A DNA stretch of 45,128 bases. Origin: Candidatus Avelusimicrobium excrementipullorum (GTDB lineage: Bacteria; Elusimicrobiota; Elusimicrobia; Elusimicrobiales; Elusimicrobiaceae). The stretch is from positions 1 to 45,128 of the forward strand of contig DWVB01000003.1 in assembly GCA_019120455.1 (NCBI GenBank), read 5' to 3'. The notes beneath the pieces were generated by a model. The model saw nothing but the letters and a program-made list of their open reading frames with translations, searched no databases and was not told the origin of the DNA. The position numbers and the translations under genes are program-made. This document shows positions 22,827-31,856 of the stretch, piece after piece (the stretch's first letter is position 1; each line of letters begins with the position of its first letter).

Positions 22827-24191
22827 ATGGACCCGAGAATAGAACTGCTCCCCAAAAAACCGGGCGTATATATTATGCGCTCGCGCGAAGGCACGGTAAT
22901 TTACGTCGGAAAAGCTAAAAATCTGGCCGACCGCGTCAAGCAATATTTTCAGGACAGCAACCTCTATTCCCGCGGGTGGAAGCTGCCCAGCCTGCTGCCG
23001 CTGATTTGGAAAATAGATTACGTCACCACGGCTTCGGAGCGCGACGCGCTGGTGCTGGAAGAAAAACTCATCAAAAAATACCAGCCCTTTTTCAATTCCC
23101 TGGGCAAAGACGGCAAGCGCTACCCGTATTTAAAACTGTCCATGTCGGAAGATTTCCCGCGCCTGTCCGTCGCGCGCAAAAAATTGCCGGGCAAAGACCA
23201 ATATTTCGGTCCCTATCCCAAATCCAGCATGGTACGCAGCCTGATGCGCTTTTTATGGAAAAGCAAGTACGCCCCGCTGCGGCCGTGCAAGTGGAGTTTT
23301 TCGCGGGAAAAACCCCTGGACGCGCGGAAAATAAATTCCTGCCTGTATTTTCACACCGGCCTGTGCCCCGCGCCGTGTGCGGGCAAAATTTCTTATGAGG
23401 ACTACCGCCAGATCGCGCGGCGCATGGCCCTGTTTTTAGACGGGGATTTTACGGAAATTACGCAAAAAATCACCGCCCTGATGAAACAATGCTCCGATGA
23501 AATGCAATATGAAAAGGCCGCCGTGTACCGCAATTTTCTGCAGGCGATGGACCATATGCGCGAGCGCGTCATTGTCAGTCAGTATAAGGACGAAAAAATT
23601 ACGGACGCCATCGCCAATTCCGACAAACTCAAACGCCTGGCGCACATTGTGGGGCTGACGCGCCTGCCGGCGCATATTGAAGCGTTTGATAACTCCCACC
23701 TGTTCGGGCGCGAAGCCGTGGGTTGCATGGTGTGTTACATCAACGGAGAGAAAAACCACGAGCATTACCGCCGTTTTAAAATACGCTCCCCCCTTCCGGA
23801 AAAGGGCGGCAGCGATTTTACCATGATGCAGGAAAGCGTATTCCGCCGCCTGCGCCAGATTAAACGCGACCCGTCGCAAAAGCCGGATTTGTTCCTGCTG
23901 GACGGCGGCAAGGCCCAAATTACCGCCGCCTTAAACGCCTGCGACAAAGCGGGGCTGTATATTCCCATGATTTCTCTGGCGGAAACCCATGAAGGCATTT
24001 ATGTGCCCGGGCAGGAAGAAAGCATCAAACTGCCGCTGGGCGATCCGGCGCTGAACCTGCTGATGGAAATCCGCGACGAAGTACACCGCTTCGCCGTCAC
24101 CTATCACCGCAAACTGCGCGACAAAGCCAGCATTTCCAACGAAGGGCATGTGCGCCCCGCCCCCAGAGAAAATGATGAATTCGCACAATAA
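22827..24191 (+). CDS. uvrC: Excinuclease ABC subunit C, short form without HhH domain
   Basis: UvrC makes both incisions in nucleotide excision repair. Present: GIY-YIG domain (GVYIM at about 14, VIYVGKAKNLADR), the four-cysteine cluster (RPCKW, NSC, GLCPAPC, about 151-190), a UVR-like helix pair (about 225) and the RNase H-like 5'-incision domain with AFDNSHLFG, LLDGGKAQI and DEVHRFAVTYH. The protein stops at 454 aa, just after HRKLRDKA, where full-length UvrC (about 600 aa) continues into two helix-hairpin-helix motifs. These are missing and the frame ends 2 bases before a direct repeat. Both nuclease centres look intact. Confidence 0.9.
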   Translation: MDPRIELLPKKPGVYIMRSREGTVIYVGKAKNLADRVKQYFQDSNLYSRGWKLPSLLPLIWKIDYVTTASERDALVLEEKLIKKYQPFFNSLGKDGKRYPYLKLSMSEDFPRLSVARKKLPGKDQYFGPYPKSSMVRSLMRFLWKSKYAPLRPCKWSFSREKPLDARKINSCLYFHTGLCPAPCAGKISYEDYRQIARRMALFLDGDFTEITQKITALMKQCSDEMQYEKAAVYRNFLQAMDHMRERVIVSQYKDEKITDAIANSDKLKRLAHIVGLTRLPAHIEAFDNSHLFGREAVGCMVCYINGEKNHEHYRRFKIRSPLPEKGGSDFTMMQESVFRRLRQIKRDPSQKPDLFLLDGGKAQITAALNACDKAGLYIPMISLAETHEGIYVPGQEESIKLPLGDPALNLLMEIRDEVHRFAVTYHRKLRDKASISNEGHVRPAPRENDEFAQ

Positions 24192-24193
24192 AT

Positions 24194-24252
24194 AACGCGG
24201 AGCAAAACATGGTTTTGCCCCGCGTGCGTACATCGCAACAGCCGAAGAACCC
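24194..24252 (+). repeat. 59-bp direct repeat, left copy
   Basis: Begins AACGCGGAGCAAAAC and ends CCGAAGAACCC; repeated at 24421-24479 with only the bases in the central loop differing (CAT against GTT region). It contains a hairpin GCGGAGCAAAAC/GTTTTGCCCCGC. The two copies bracket hairpin repeat copy C. The stretch 24192-24482 holds only these repeats. Confidence 0.85.
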
Positions 24253-24300
24253 GTACAAGTGCCGTTCCTCACGGCTGAAAATTCCGCCCTAACCCGCATG

Positions 24301-24403
24301 ATTTTTCAAATTTAAGATGATTTCGCCGGATGTAGTTGCCGCGCCGCATAGCGCCAGCTATGTAAGCGGCAAGAGACGGCGAAAGCGCTTATATTTGAAA
24401 AAT
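24301..24403 (+). repeat. Structured hairpin repeat, copy C (103 nt)
   Basis: Same fold as the copies at 4069 and 4256: outer arms ATTTTTCAAATTTA/TATATTTGAAAAAT (one mismatch), TTTCGCCG/CGGCGAAA, TTGCCGC/GCGGCAA and tip CATAG-CGCCAG-CTATG. Its flanks differ from copies A and B apart from AAATTGTTTG on the 3' side, so the element itself is the conserved unit. Confidence 0.85.
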
Positions 24404-24420
24404 TGTTTGCCAGAATAAGC

Positions 24421-24479
24421 AACGCGGAGCAAAACGTTGTTTTGCCCCGCGTGCGTACATCGCAACAGCCGAAGAACCC
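24421..24479 (+). repeat. 59-bp direct repeat, right copy
   Basis: Near-identical to 24194-24252, offset 227 bp. It ends 3 bases before the pilT stop on the opposite strand. Confidence 0.85.
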
Positions 24480-24482
24480 TTT

Positions 24483-25562
24483 TTATTTGAAATGCGTTTG
24501 ACCGGTTTTCTGCTGCAAATATCCCTTCAGACCGGAAGGATCGCTGGAATGCAAAATGGCTTCCTGGAAGGTGATTTTCTTTTGAATATACAGGTCACCC
24601 AGCGTTTGGTTCATGGTCACCATACCCATGCCCGCATTGGTCTGCATGGTGCTCATGATCTGCTCCGCCTTACCGTCGCGGATCAGGTTGCGCACGGCGG
24701 AGTTGGCTATCAACACTTCGGCCGCCATAACGCGCTTGCCGTCTACGCCTTGCAGCAGCTGCTGGGAGATAATGGCTTCCAACACGAACGACAGCTGCGT
24801 ACGCACCTGCGGCTGTTGGTTGGCCGGAAACACGTCAATAACACGGTTGATGGACTGTATGGCATCGTTGGTGTGCAGCGTGGCAAACACCAGGTGGCCG
24901 GTTTCGGCCAGTGTCAGACAGGCTTCAATGGTTTCAATATCGCGCAGCTCGCCCACCAGAATAATATCGGGGTCTTCGCGCAGGAAGTGTTTCAACGCGG
25001 CCTGGAAAGACTTGGTGTCCGAGCCCACTTCACGCTGATTGACGATGCTGCGTTTGTGCGGGTGCACGAATTCAATAGGGTCTTCCACGGTAATAATATG
25101 GTTGCTTTCGTGCATGTTTAAATAGTTAATCATGCTGGCCAGCGAGGTGGATTTACCGGACCCCGTGGCACCGGTCACCAGCACCAGGCCTTTGTTTAAC
25201 TGCATGAGATTGTACACCACGGAGGGCAGGCCCAGCTCTTCAAAGGTTTTAAATTCATTGGGAATGGAACGCAACGCCGCAGCCACACAGCCTTTTTGTT
25301 TATAAACGTTCACACGCAGGCGGCCCATGCCTTTTAACCCGAAAGAAAAGTCCGCCTCCAGCGTATCTTCAAACTGCTGGCGCTGTTCGTCTGTCATAAT
25401 GGAATAAATCAGCGCCTGCGCCGTTTCGGGCGTCAGTGTTTCAAACGGCGTGGAATACAATTTGCCCTGTATGCGCAGCACCGGCGACACGCCGACCGTC
25501 AGGTGAATATCGGAAGCGTTTTTAGCCTTCATGAGTTTGAACAAATCGTCCATGAGTATCAT
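24483..25562 (-). CDS. pilT: Type IV pilus retraction ATPase PilT
   Basis: Hexameric motor that disassembles pili and drives twitching motility. Walker A GATGSGKS at 131-138, the Asp box EDPIEFVHPH, Walker B region ILVGELRDIETIEACLT, the His box ATLHTNDAIQ and the PilT-specific C-terminal segment with AVRNLIRDGKAEQIMS and AGMGMVTMNQTL. The 359-aa length is typical. The ATG at 25562 follows GAGAGGG; an ATG three codons later would also work. It is 19 bases downstream of the GYF_2-like gene. No pilB or pilC lies in the window; a pilin lies at 20900. Confidence 0.95.
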   Translation of the reverse strand: MILMDDLFKLMKAKNASDIHLTVGVSPVLRIQGKLYSTPFETLTPETAQALIYSIMTDEQRQQFEDTLEADFSFGLKGMGRLRVNVYKQKGCVAAALRSIPNEFKTFEELGLPSVVYNLMQLNKGLVLVTGATGSGKSTSLASMINYLNMHESNHIITVEDPIEFVHPHKRSIVNQREVGSDTKSFQAALKHFLREDPDIILVGELRDIETIEACLTLAETGHLVFATLHTNDAIQSINRVIDVFPANQQPQVRTQLSFVLEAIISQQLLQGVDGKRVMAAEVLIANSAVRNLIRDGKAEQIMSTMQTNAGMGMVTMNQTLGDLYIQKKITFQEAILHSSDPSGLKGYLQQKTGQTHFK

Positions 25563-25581
25563 AACTAAACCCTCTCTGTGA

Positions 25582-27369
25582 TTAACTGATTTTTCCCACT
25601 AAATCCAGTGTAATATTATTTAGCGCGCCGGTCAATTTCTTTTTGGCCGTATCCGCCTGGAAAATATAGACTATCGGCTCTTTGCGCGTTTTGGCCAAAC
25701 GGAATTTGACCACATAAGAATCGCGGTGCAGCGGCTCGGCTGACCACATGGCCGCATATCCTTCCTGCAGCTGCTTGCGGTACAGTTTGTTGAGGTATTC
25801 TTCCACCGTGCCGCGGCCTTTGTCCAGCCGGTAATTTTGCACAATCTCTTTGGCCAGCTCCAGCGGGTCCTGCTCCTGCACCGGCGCAGGCTGAGGCGGA
25901 ACCTCCTGGATATGCAGCGCCGTACGCGCGTCCGGCAGGGCGGCAGATTCTTCCGCGGAAACCGGTTCGGCGGCGGAAAGCATTTCTTCTTCGGCAGCCG
26001 CCGGCGCGGAAGAAGAAGCCTGATGCGTCCAGTTCAAATAGGCCCCAGTTAACAAAATGGCAACTCCCAGCCCCAAAAAGACAAACTTTAACTTGCCCGA
26101 TGTGTGTTTTTCGGCCGCGTGTTGTTCATTCTCCCGCACCAACTCCGCCGCATGGCTGTGTTTGGTTTCTTTCTCTTCCGGCGGTACTTCCTTTATAGGC
26201 TCCGGAATTTCCTGGCGCAGCGTATCCACTTTCAGCTGCCCTTCCAAAATCGTTTTGACGGTTTTATCGTTCGGGTCGTCATCATCCTGCACAGGCACCA
26301 CCATTTCCTGTACGGCCTCAAAGTCAGCTCCATTGCTCTCCGGCTCCTCTGCTTCGGTCCGATGCGGCTGGCCGGCCAGAGGCAAAGACTCGGCGTTTTG
26401 CAAATCCGGCAAAGAATGGGACAGATTCTCTTGTGTTTTTTTATCCGCATCAGGCGGCAAAAGCTCATTTAAAAGTTCCTGCCCCGCGTCCGAAGTTTTC
26501 TCTTTGGGCGTAAACTCGTCAAAGGGATCCTCATCCATAGGCTTGCCCGTACCGGGGTCCGTTTTTTCAAACTGGCTTTCCAATGCGCGGGCCAAATTCA
26601 TATCCGAATTTTCTTTCGGGTCCGGAATTCCCAAAATACGCCCCAAATCCCCGCTTTTTACCGTGTTGAAGTATTCTTCAATAGGGCTCATTTGCCCCAC
26701 AGTCCGCTCCACCACTTCCGTTTCCGCAGAAGGGCGGACAGGTGCAGGGCCGAGTTCTTCCTTCGGCTCCGCTTTTTTCTCATTGGGAGCTTCCGAAGCA
26801 GGCAGCGGCTGTTTATCACTGTCTTTATCGGTGCCCGCCGCATGGGAAGCCTTGGAGGCGGCTTTTTGCTGCTGCTCCCCTTCCGAGGCGGCCGCGCGGG
26901 CCACCCGCAGACGCTTCATTTCTTCGGAAGCCTGCATTAAAACGGTAGAAATTTTCGGTTTTTCTTCCTGTGCGGGATTCTTTTCCGTTTCCGCTTTGGC
27001 GGGTATTGGCTGCGGCACATCCGCAGGCACGGCGGCAGGCTCCGGCGCAGACGCTTGCCTGTTCTGCACCGGCGGCACAGACGGCGTTTCTTTTTCCTGT
27101 ACGGTGAAAGAGGAAAGTTCCTGTACCGCCTGATCCATTTCTTCTAAAAATTCGGCCGCCGCAGGCTCCTGAACCGGAGGCTGCGGCGGAAGATCGGGCG
27201 CGGCAAAGCCAAACTCTTCATATAGGCGCGCCTCTTTCCAAAAAGCTTCTTCGTCACTGTGCTCTTCGGGGCAGACCAGGCTGTGGGCCCCGAACCCCGG
27301 CCGCCGCAAAAGCTCCTGCGCCGAGAACGGACCTACCACGTCGCCGCCGTCAAAGAGACAGTATTTCAT
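25582..27369 (-). CDS. GYF_2-like domain membrane protein, proline/glutamate-rich linker
   Basis: No enzyme family is recognised. The N-terminus (about 1-45, KYCLFDGGDVVGPFSAQELL) resembles the GYF_2/DUF4339 domain, a small peptide-binding fold often joined to membrane segments. Residues about 55-410 are low-complexity (Pro, Glu, Ala, Lys) and probably disordered. A single membrane helix (about 425-445, LKFVFLGLGVAILLTGAYL) is followed by a second disordered stretch and a C-terminal folded domain (about 505-595), presumably periplasmic. The linker could span to other machinery. It sits between gltX (5-nt gap) and pilT (19-nt gap), which suggests a link to pilus function; inference only. Confidence 0.7.
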   Translation of the reverse strand: MKYCLFDGGDVVGPFSAQELLRRPGFGAHSLVCPEEHSDEEAFWKEARLYEEFGFAAPDLPPQPPVQEPAAAEFLEEMDQAVQELSSFTVQEKETPSVPPVQNRQASAPEPAAVPADVPQPIPAKAETEKNPAQEEKPKISTVLMQASEEMKRLRVARAAASEGEQQQKAASKASHAAGTDKDSDKQPLPASEAPNEKKAEPKEELGPAPVRPSAETEVVERTVGQMSPIEEYFNTVKSGDLGRILGIPDPKENSDMNLARALESQFEKTDPGTGKPMDEDPFDEFTPKEKTSDAGQELLNELLPPDADKKTQENLSHSLPDLQNAESLPLAGQPHRTEAEEPESNGADFEAVQEMVVPVQDDDDPNDKTVKTILEGQLKVDTLRQEIPEPIKEVPPEEKETKHSHAAELVRENEQHAAEKHTSGKLKFVFLGLGVAILLTGAYLNWTHQASSSAPAAAEEEMLSAAEPVSAEESAALPDARTALHIQEVPPQPAPVQEQDPLELAKEIVQNYRLDKGRGTVEEYLNKLYRKQLQEGYAAMWSAEPLHRDSYVVKFRLAKTRKEPIVYIFQADTAKKKLTGALNNITLDLVGKIS

Positions 27370-27374
27370 GCGTT

Positions 27375-28838
27375 TTATTTACAGTACCGCAACGCGTTTT
27401 TCAGCCGCTGCACCACCGTATCTTTCCCCATATATTCCAGCATTTTAAACAGCGTCGGCCCGTGCGTACGGCCCGACACCGCCACGCGGACCGGATGGAA
27501 CACCTGGCCCGCTTTATAGCCGTTGGCTTTGGCAAAGCCGCGCGCGGCGGCCTCCAGCGGTCCTTCGGTAAAGTCAGCCAGTTCGCCGTAGGTTTTAATC
27601 ATGCCTTCCAGCACGGCTTTGGCCTCCGGTTTGGCAAACACTTTATCCAGCGCTTCCTGCTCAAATACCGGTTCTTCAAAGAAAAAGCGGATTAAATCGG
27701 GGATTTCCGTCAGCAGTTTATATTTTTCCTGCTCCAGCCCCACGATGCCTTCCAGCTGCGCGCGGGACACTTTGCTGACGTCTATGCCGGCTTTCTCAAT
27801 AAAAGGCAGGGCATAGTCGGTCAGTTTGGAAACGGGAGTCTGGCGGATGTATTCGCCGTTCATCCAGTTCAGCTTTTCCGGATCCATCACGGCGGGACTG
27901 GGCTGGCAGCCGGCGATGTCAAATTTTTCTTCCAGTTCCCCTTCGGCAAACAGCTGCTGGGAGTCCGGCGTGGCCCAGCCCAAAAGCGCGAGGTAATTCT
28001 TCAGCGCTTCGGGCAAATAACCCATATTGCGGAACTCCACCACATTGGTGGCGCCGTGGCGTTTGGAAAGTTTTTTGCCGTCGGGCCCGTGAATCATGGA
28101 CAGGTGGGCAAATACCGGCTCTTTCCAGCCCAGCGCGTGGTAAATCTGTATTTGGGCGGGGGTATTGGAAATATGGTCGTCGCCGCGGATTACATGCGTC
28201 ATACGCATGAGGTGGTCGTCCACCACCACGGCAAAGTTATACGTCGGGTATCCGCTGGTTTTCTGAATGACCAAATCATACAAATCTTTGCTGGCGAATT
28301 TTACATGCCCGCGGATTAAATCGTCCCATTCCACATCCCCTTCCTGCGGCATGCGGAAACGAATGACGTATTTGCGCCCCTGGGCTTCCAGTTCCTTCTG
28401 CTGCTGCGGGGTCAGGTCGCGGCATTTGCCGCTGTATTTGGGCGGGCGGTGTTCGGCCAGGCATTTCTGGCGGTTGGCTTCCAGTTCTTCTTCCGTGCAA
28501 TAGCATTTATAGGCTTTGCCCTCGGCCAAAAGCTGGTCAATGTATTTTTTATAAATGCCCATATCCGCACGCTGGGCCTGGTAATACGGAGCGTCGGGGC
28601 CTTTGTTGGTGCCGTCGGGCATGGGGCCTTCGTCCCAGTTCAATTTCATCCACTGCATCCCTTCAAAAATCGCGTCCGTGGACGCCTGGGTGCTGCGTTC
28701 TTCATCGGTGTCTTCTATGCGCAACAAAAAAGTGCCCTTGTTTTTCTTGGCAAAAAGATAGTTAAAAAGCGCCGTGCGCACGCCCCCTATGTGCAAAAAT
28801 CCGGTGGGAGAAGGGGCAAATCTGACTCTGACTGTCAT
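27375..28838 (-). CDS. gltX: Glutamyl-tRNA synthetase
   Basis: Charges tRNA-Glu (and possibly tRNA-Gln in organisms lacking GlnRS). Class I signatures: FAPSPTGFLHIGGVRTALFN (HIGH-type motif), the editing-free Rossmann domain, YPTYNFAVVVDDHLM, THVIRGDDHISNT and the KMSKS loop KKLSKRHG. The ATG at 28838 (487 aa) begins MTVRVRFAPSPTG; a longer open frame of 100 residues upstream crosses the promoter region and the divergent gene and is not supported. GAGGA lies 12 nt upstream. Confidence 0.96.
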   Translation of the reverse strand: MTVRVRFAPSPTGFLHIGGVRTALFNYLFAKKNKGTFLLRIEDTDEERSTQASTDAIFEGMQWMKLNWDEGPMPDGTNKGPDAPYYQAQRADMGIYKKYIDQLLAEGKAYKCYCTEEELEANRQKCLAEHRPPKYSGKCRDLTPQQQKELEAQGRKYVIRFRMPQEGDVEWDDLIRGHVKFASKDLYDLVIQKTSGYPTYNFAVVVDDHLMRMTHVIRGDDHISNTPAQIQIYHALGWKEPVFAHLSMIHGPDGKKLSKRHGATNVVEFRNMGYLPEALKNYLALLGWATPDSQQLFAEGELEEKFDIAGCQPSPAVMDPEKLNWMNGEYIRQTPVSKLTDYALPFIEKAGIDVSKVSRAQLEGIVGLEQEKYKLLTEIPDLIRFFFEEPVFEQEALDKVFAKPEAKAVLEGMIKTYGELADFTEGPLEAAARGFAKANGYKAGQVFHPVRVAVSGRTHGPTLFKMLEYMGKDTVVQRLKNALRYCK

Positions 28839-28881
28839 GGTAAATATATCCTCGTATAAAATATAAATTGCGTATAGATAT

Positions 28882-28887
28882 ATTATA
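28882..28887 (-). promoter_or_regulatory. -10 box of the gltX operon
   Basis: TATAAT on the minus strand about 45 nt before the gltX ATG. The region is AT-rich and shared with the divergent phosphoesterase gene. Confidence 0.45.
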
Positions 28888-28974
28888 CTTATTATGCGAA
28901 ATTTTTTAAAATAAGAAGTAAGGGCTTTTCTGCCGCCGCATAAAACATGCGGAAATTTCATTTGCGGGGTTTTT

Positions 28975-30060
28975 ATGAGCTTTTTTGTCTTTGCCAGTTT
29001 GATATTGCTCGTGATGCAGGCGGTCATCGGGCTGTGGCTGTATTTTATCTTCCCCGCCGTCGGCTGGAAAATTCCCGCCGTCGTCCTGCCCGTTGTCCTG
29101 ACGGCGCTCATGCGCGGGGCCATGGTGTATACGCGCACGCATTACGGCACGCTGGAAAGTATAGCCTATTACCTGGCCTATGCCTATGCGGGGCTGGTGT
29201 TTATTTTATTTTTTGCCGTTATGCTTTTTGCGGTACTGCAGGGCATATGCTCCCTGCTGCATATTCAGGCCAAAGCCGTGCTGGGGCCGCTAAGCCTGAT
29301 ATGTATGGCCGCCGTCAGCATAATGGCTGTATACGGCGGCCTGCGGCAGCCTTCCATCAAACACCTGGATATCACCATTGCGGGCGCGCCGGAAATGACC
29401 GCGGCCGTCATCTCCGACAGTCACCTGGGCGAAGGCGTATCGCTGGCGCGTTTTGAAAAAGCCCTGTCCCGTTTAAAAGAACATCAGCCGGACGCGCTGT
29501 TTATTTTGGGAGATTTGTTTGAATACGGCATGCAGCGCCAAAAATACGCCCAGGCCCTGGCCGGTTTTCAAACCAAATACGGCTCCTTTGGCGTATTCGG
29601 CAATCACGAGTATTATGTAGGGTATGACGGGTCGGCAGAGTTTTTCCGCCAGGCCGGTATCCGCCGCCTGGACAATGAAATCCTGACGCTGCCCAACGGA
29701 CTGCAGCTGATCGGCATAAACGACATACGCACCGCGCGCGTCACCGCGGAGCAGCTGGACCGCCTGCTGCAGCAGACCGACCCGAACCGCGCGCGCATCC
29801 TGCTCAGCCACCAGCCGCTTTTAACCGAAACGGCCGCACGGCATCATATCCCGCTGATGCTCAGCGGGCACACGCACAACGGGCAAATTTTTCCGTTTAA
29901 CTTTTTTGTCAAACGCGTTTACCCCTATATATACGGCCTGTATGAAACGGGGCCGCAGTCCAAAATTTACGTCACTTCGGGCATGTTTTACTGGGGCGTG
30001 CCGCTGCGCTTTTTCGCCCCGTCGGAAATTGTATTGCTGCACATAAAAGGACATGATTAA
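28975..30060 (+). CDS. Membrane-anchored metallophosphoesterase (YkuE/YaeI-like)
   Basis: Four hydrophobic segments (about 3-25, 33-50, 64-92 and 102-121) precede a calcineurin-like phosphoesterase domain. Metal motifs are complete: SDSHLG (Asp148/His150), LGDLFE, FGNHEYY, LLSHQP and SGHTHNGQIFPF. The family includes lipid-related phosphoesterases; the membrane domain supports a lipid or envelope substrate, but the exact substrate is unknown. A CCGCAT/ATGCGG hairpin (28936-28952) lies in the leader just before a GCGGGG ribosome-binding site. The gene's end overlaps the GH3 gene by 8 bases. Confidence 0.88.
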   Translation: MSFFVFASLILLVMQAVIGLWLYFIFPAVGWKIPAVVLPVVLTALMRGAMVYTRTHYGTLESIAYYLAYAYAGLVFILFFAVMLFAVLQGICSLLHIQAKAVLGPLSLICMAAVSIMAVYGGLRQPSIKHLDITIAGAPEMTAAVISDSHLGEGVSLARFEKALSRLKEHQPDALFILGDLFEYGMQRQKYAQALAGFQTKYGSFGVFGNHEYYVGYDGSAEFFRQAGIRRLDNEILTLPNGLQLIGINDIRTARVTAEQLDRLLQQTDPNRARILLSHQPLLTETAARHHIPLMLSGHTHNGQIFPFNFFVKRVYPYIYGLYETGPQSKIYVTSGMFYWGVPLRFFAPSEIVLLHIKGHD

Positions 30061-31696
30061 AAAAACCCTGCTTTGCCTGACGCTGCTGGCCGCGGCCCTG
30101 ACGGGGGCGGCGCAAACGCGTTTTGAAGATTTGTCACTGGAAGAAAAACTGGGGCAGACGCTGGTAGTCTTTGCCGATGTGGACAGCGCCGAAATTTTCC
30201 GCCCCGTCATAGAAAGCGGCAAAGTGGGCGGCGTGCTGATTCAGTGGGGCAACTATTCCCTCAAAGAAACCAAACAGCTGATAGACAAACTGCAGGGCTG
30301 GGCCCAAAAAAGCCCGCACCAAATTCCGCTGCTTATCGCCATTGATTATGAAGGCGGCACGGTATATACGCCCATTACGCTGGGCTTTGACTATCTGCCC
30401 ACCAATATGATGCTGGCCGCTTCGGGCGACGAGGACGGCGCCGCTTCCATAGCCTATCTGGCGGGGCAGGAACTGCGCCGCACCGGCGTGCACGTTAATT
30501 TTTCTCCGGTGCTGGACGTAAACAGCAATCCGCACAATCCCATCATCGGCGTGCGTTCTTTCGGTTCCGATCCGGCCAATGTAACCAAAATGGGCCTCTC
30601 TTTAATGAATGGATTTAAGGCGGCAGGCATTATCAGCGTGGTAAAGCATTTCCCGGGGCACGGGGACACGTCGGTAGACTCGCACTATCAGGTGCCGGTT
30701 GTGAAAGCCTCCGACAAAGAACTGCGCCAAATCCACATCGCCCCGTTCGCCCGCGCCGTGCAAAACGGCGTACAGGGCGTGATGACCAGCCACATACTCT
30801 ATCCGGCACTGGACAATAAAAATATTGCCACATTTTCCCGTCCCATTTTGCAGGATTTGCTGCGCACGCAGCTGGGATTTCAAGGAATTATCGTTACCGA
30901 CAGCCTGGATATGAAATCCGCCACCTCTTTTTGCACCATAGCCGACTGCGCCGTACGCGCGTTGGAGGCCGGATCGGATTTAATTCTGCTGGGCCGCTAT
31001 ATTAAACCGCAGACTACCTTTAACCGCATTTACAGGCAGGTGGAACAAAGCGCGGCTTTGCGCCAGCGGGCGGAAGATTCGGCGCACAAAATATTTGAAC
31101 TGAAAAAAAGCCTAGGACTTTTGGACGGACCGCGGCCCGTCCCCGCGCCGATAGACAAGGCCTACCAGGCGGAACTGGAAAAAATCAGCAATGAATCCGT
31201 CACCCTTGTACGGGACCGCGCCAACTTAATCCCTTTTAAACCGCAGACGGACGGGAAAAAACCCACCGTATGCGCGGTGTTTTTTGCGCCTTCACGTTTT
31301 GCCGACCAGTTGATGAGTTTTTCCAAACCGTTTTTGGAAAAGGGCTGGCGCATACGCAGCTATAACGCGGCCATGACGCCGCGTGCCGTGGACGCGCGCC
31401 GCGCGCGGGAATGCGCCGACGGGGCAGACCTGCTGGTAGTCACCAGCCTCCAATGGGCCGACCGCACCAACATCAACCAGAAAAACACGATTAACGCCTT
31501 ATTTGAAGAATATCCGCGCAATGTGTTCATTTCCACCATGAGTCCGTACGATATTCCCAGCTATCCCAACGCACACACCGTGCTGGCCACCTACGGATTA
31601 AACAAATATGTTTTGCAGACGGCGGCCAATATTATTTTAGGCAATATCCGCCCTCAGGGACATCTGCCGGTGGAACTGCCGGAAGAAGAAAAATAG
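30053..31696 (+). CDS. Secreted glycoside hydrolase family 3 (beta-N-acetylhexosaminidase, NagZ-like)
   Basis: Family 3 hydrolases of this type release N-acetylglucosamine from muropeptides or glycans. Signal peptide at 1-20 (TGAAQT). Catalytic features: IDYEGG, NFSPVLDVN, GVRSFG, the KHFPGHGDTSVDSH loop with the His/Asp acid-base dyad and the nucleophile Asp near 283 in VTDSLDM. Residues about 370-547 form an extra C-terminal domain, so the layout resembles secreted two-domain Bacillus NagZ rather than the one-domain cytosolic enzyme of E. coli. It overlaps the membrane phosphoesterase by 8 bases, suggesting a shared envelope role. Confidence 0.9.
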   Translation: MIKKTLLCLTLLAAALTGAAQTRFEDLSLEEKLGQTLVVFADVDSAEIFRPVIESGKVGGVLIQWGNYSLKETKQLIDKLQGWAQKSPHQIPLLIAIDYEGGTVYTPITLGFDYLPTNMMLAASGDEDGAASIAYLAGQELRRTGVHVNFSPVLDVNSNPHNPIIGVRSFGSDPANVTKMGLSLMNGFKAAGIISVVKHFPGHGDTSVDSHYQVPVVKASDKELRQIHIAPFARAVQNGVQGVMTSHILYPALDNKNIATFSRPILQDLLRTQLGFQGIIVTDSLDMKSATSFCTIADCAVRALEAGSDLILLGRYIKPQTTFNRIYRQVEQSAALRQRAEDSAHKIFELKKSLGLLDGPRPVPAPIDKAYQAELEKISNESVTLVRDRANLIPFKPQTDGKKPTVCAVFFAPSRFADQLMSFSKPFLEKGWRIRSYNAAMTPRAVDARRARECADGADLLVVTSLQWADRTNINQKNTINALFEEYPRNVFISTMSPYDIPSYPNAHTVLATYGLNKYVLQTAANIILGNIRPQGHLPVELPEEEK

Positions 31697-31698
31697 CG

Positions 31699-31717
31699 CC
31701 GCCACGAACGGTGGCGG
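31699..31717 (+). other. Hairpin after the GH3 gene
   Basis: CCGCCAC (31699-31705) pairs with GTGGCGG (31711-31717) 2 bases after the stop codon; no T-tract follows, so termination is uncertain. The remaining intergenic sequence to 31856 holds a short TTTGTTTG/CAAACAAA inverted repeat and nothing else I can name. Confidence 0.5.
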
Positions 31718-31856
31718 AAGCAGACTGCGCAGATGATATGGATTTTTGTTTGTAAAACAAACAACTGCCGCACATTACCGGCAAAAGCCTAAACCCCGAA
31801 CCGGCGGCAAACGGCCGACAAATGCAAAGTGAAGCGCACGTCCGCGGCCGCAGCCT

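Noticed and set aside
27375-29138. gltX with 100 extra N-terminal residues
   Set aside because: The extension crosses the promoter region and the divergent phosphoesterase gene; homology begins exactly at MTVRVRFAPSPTG (28838).
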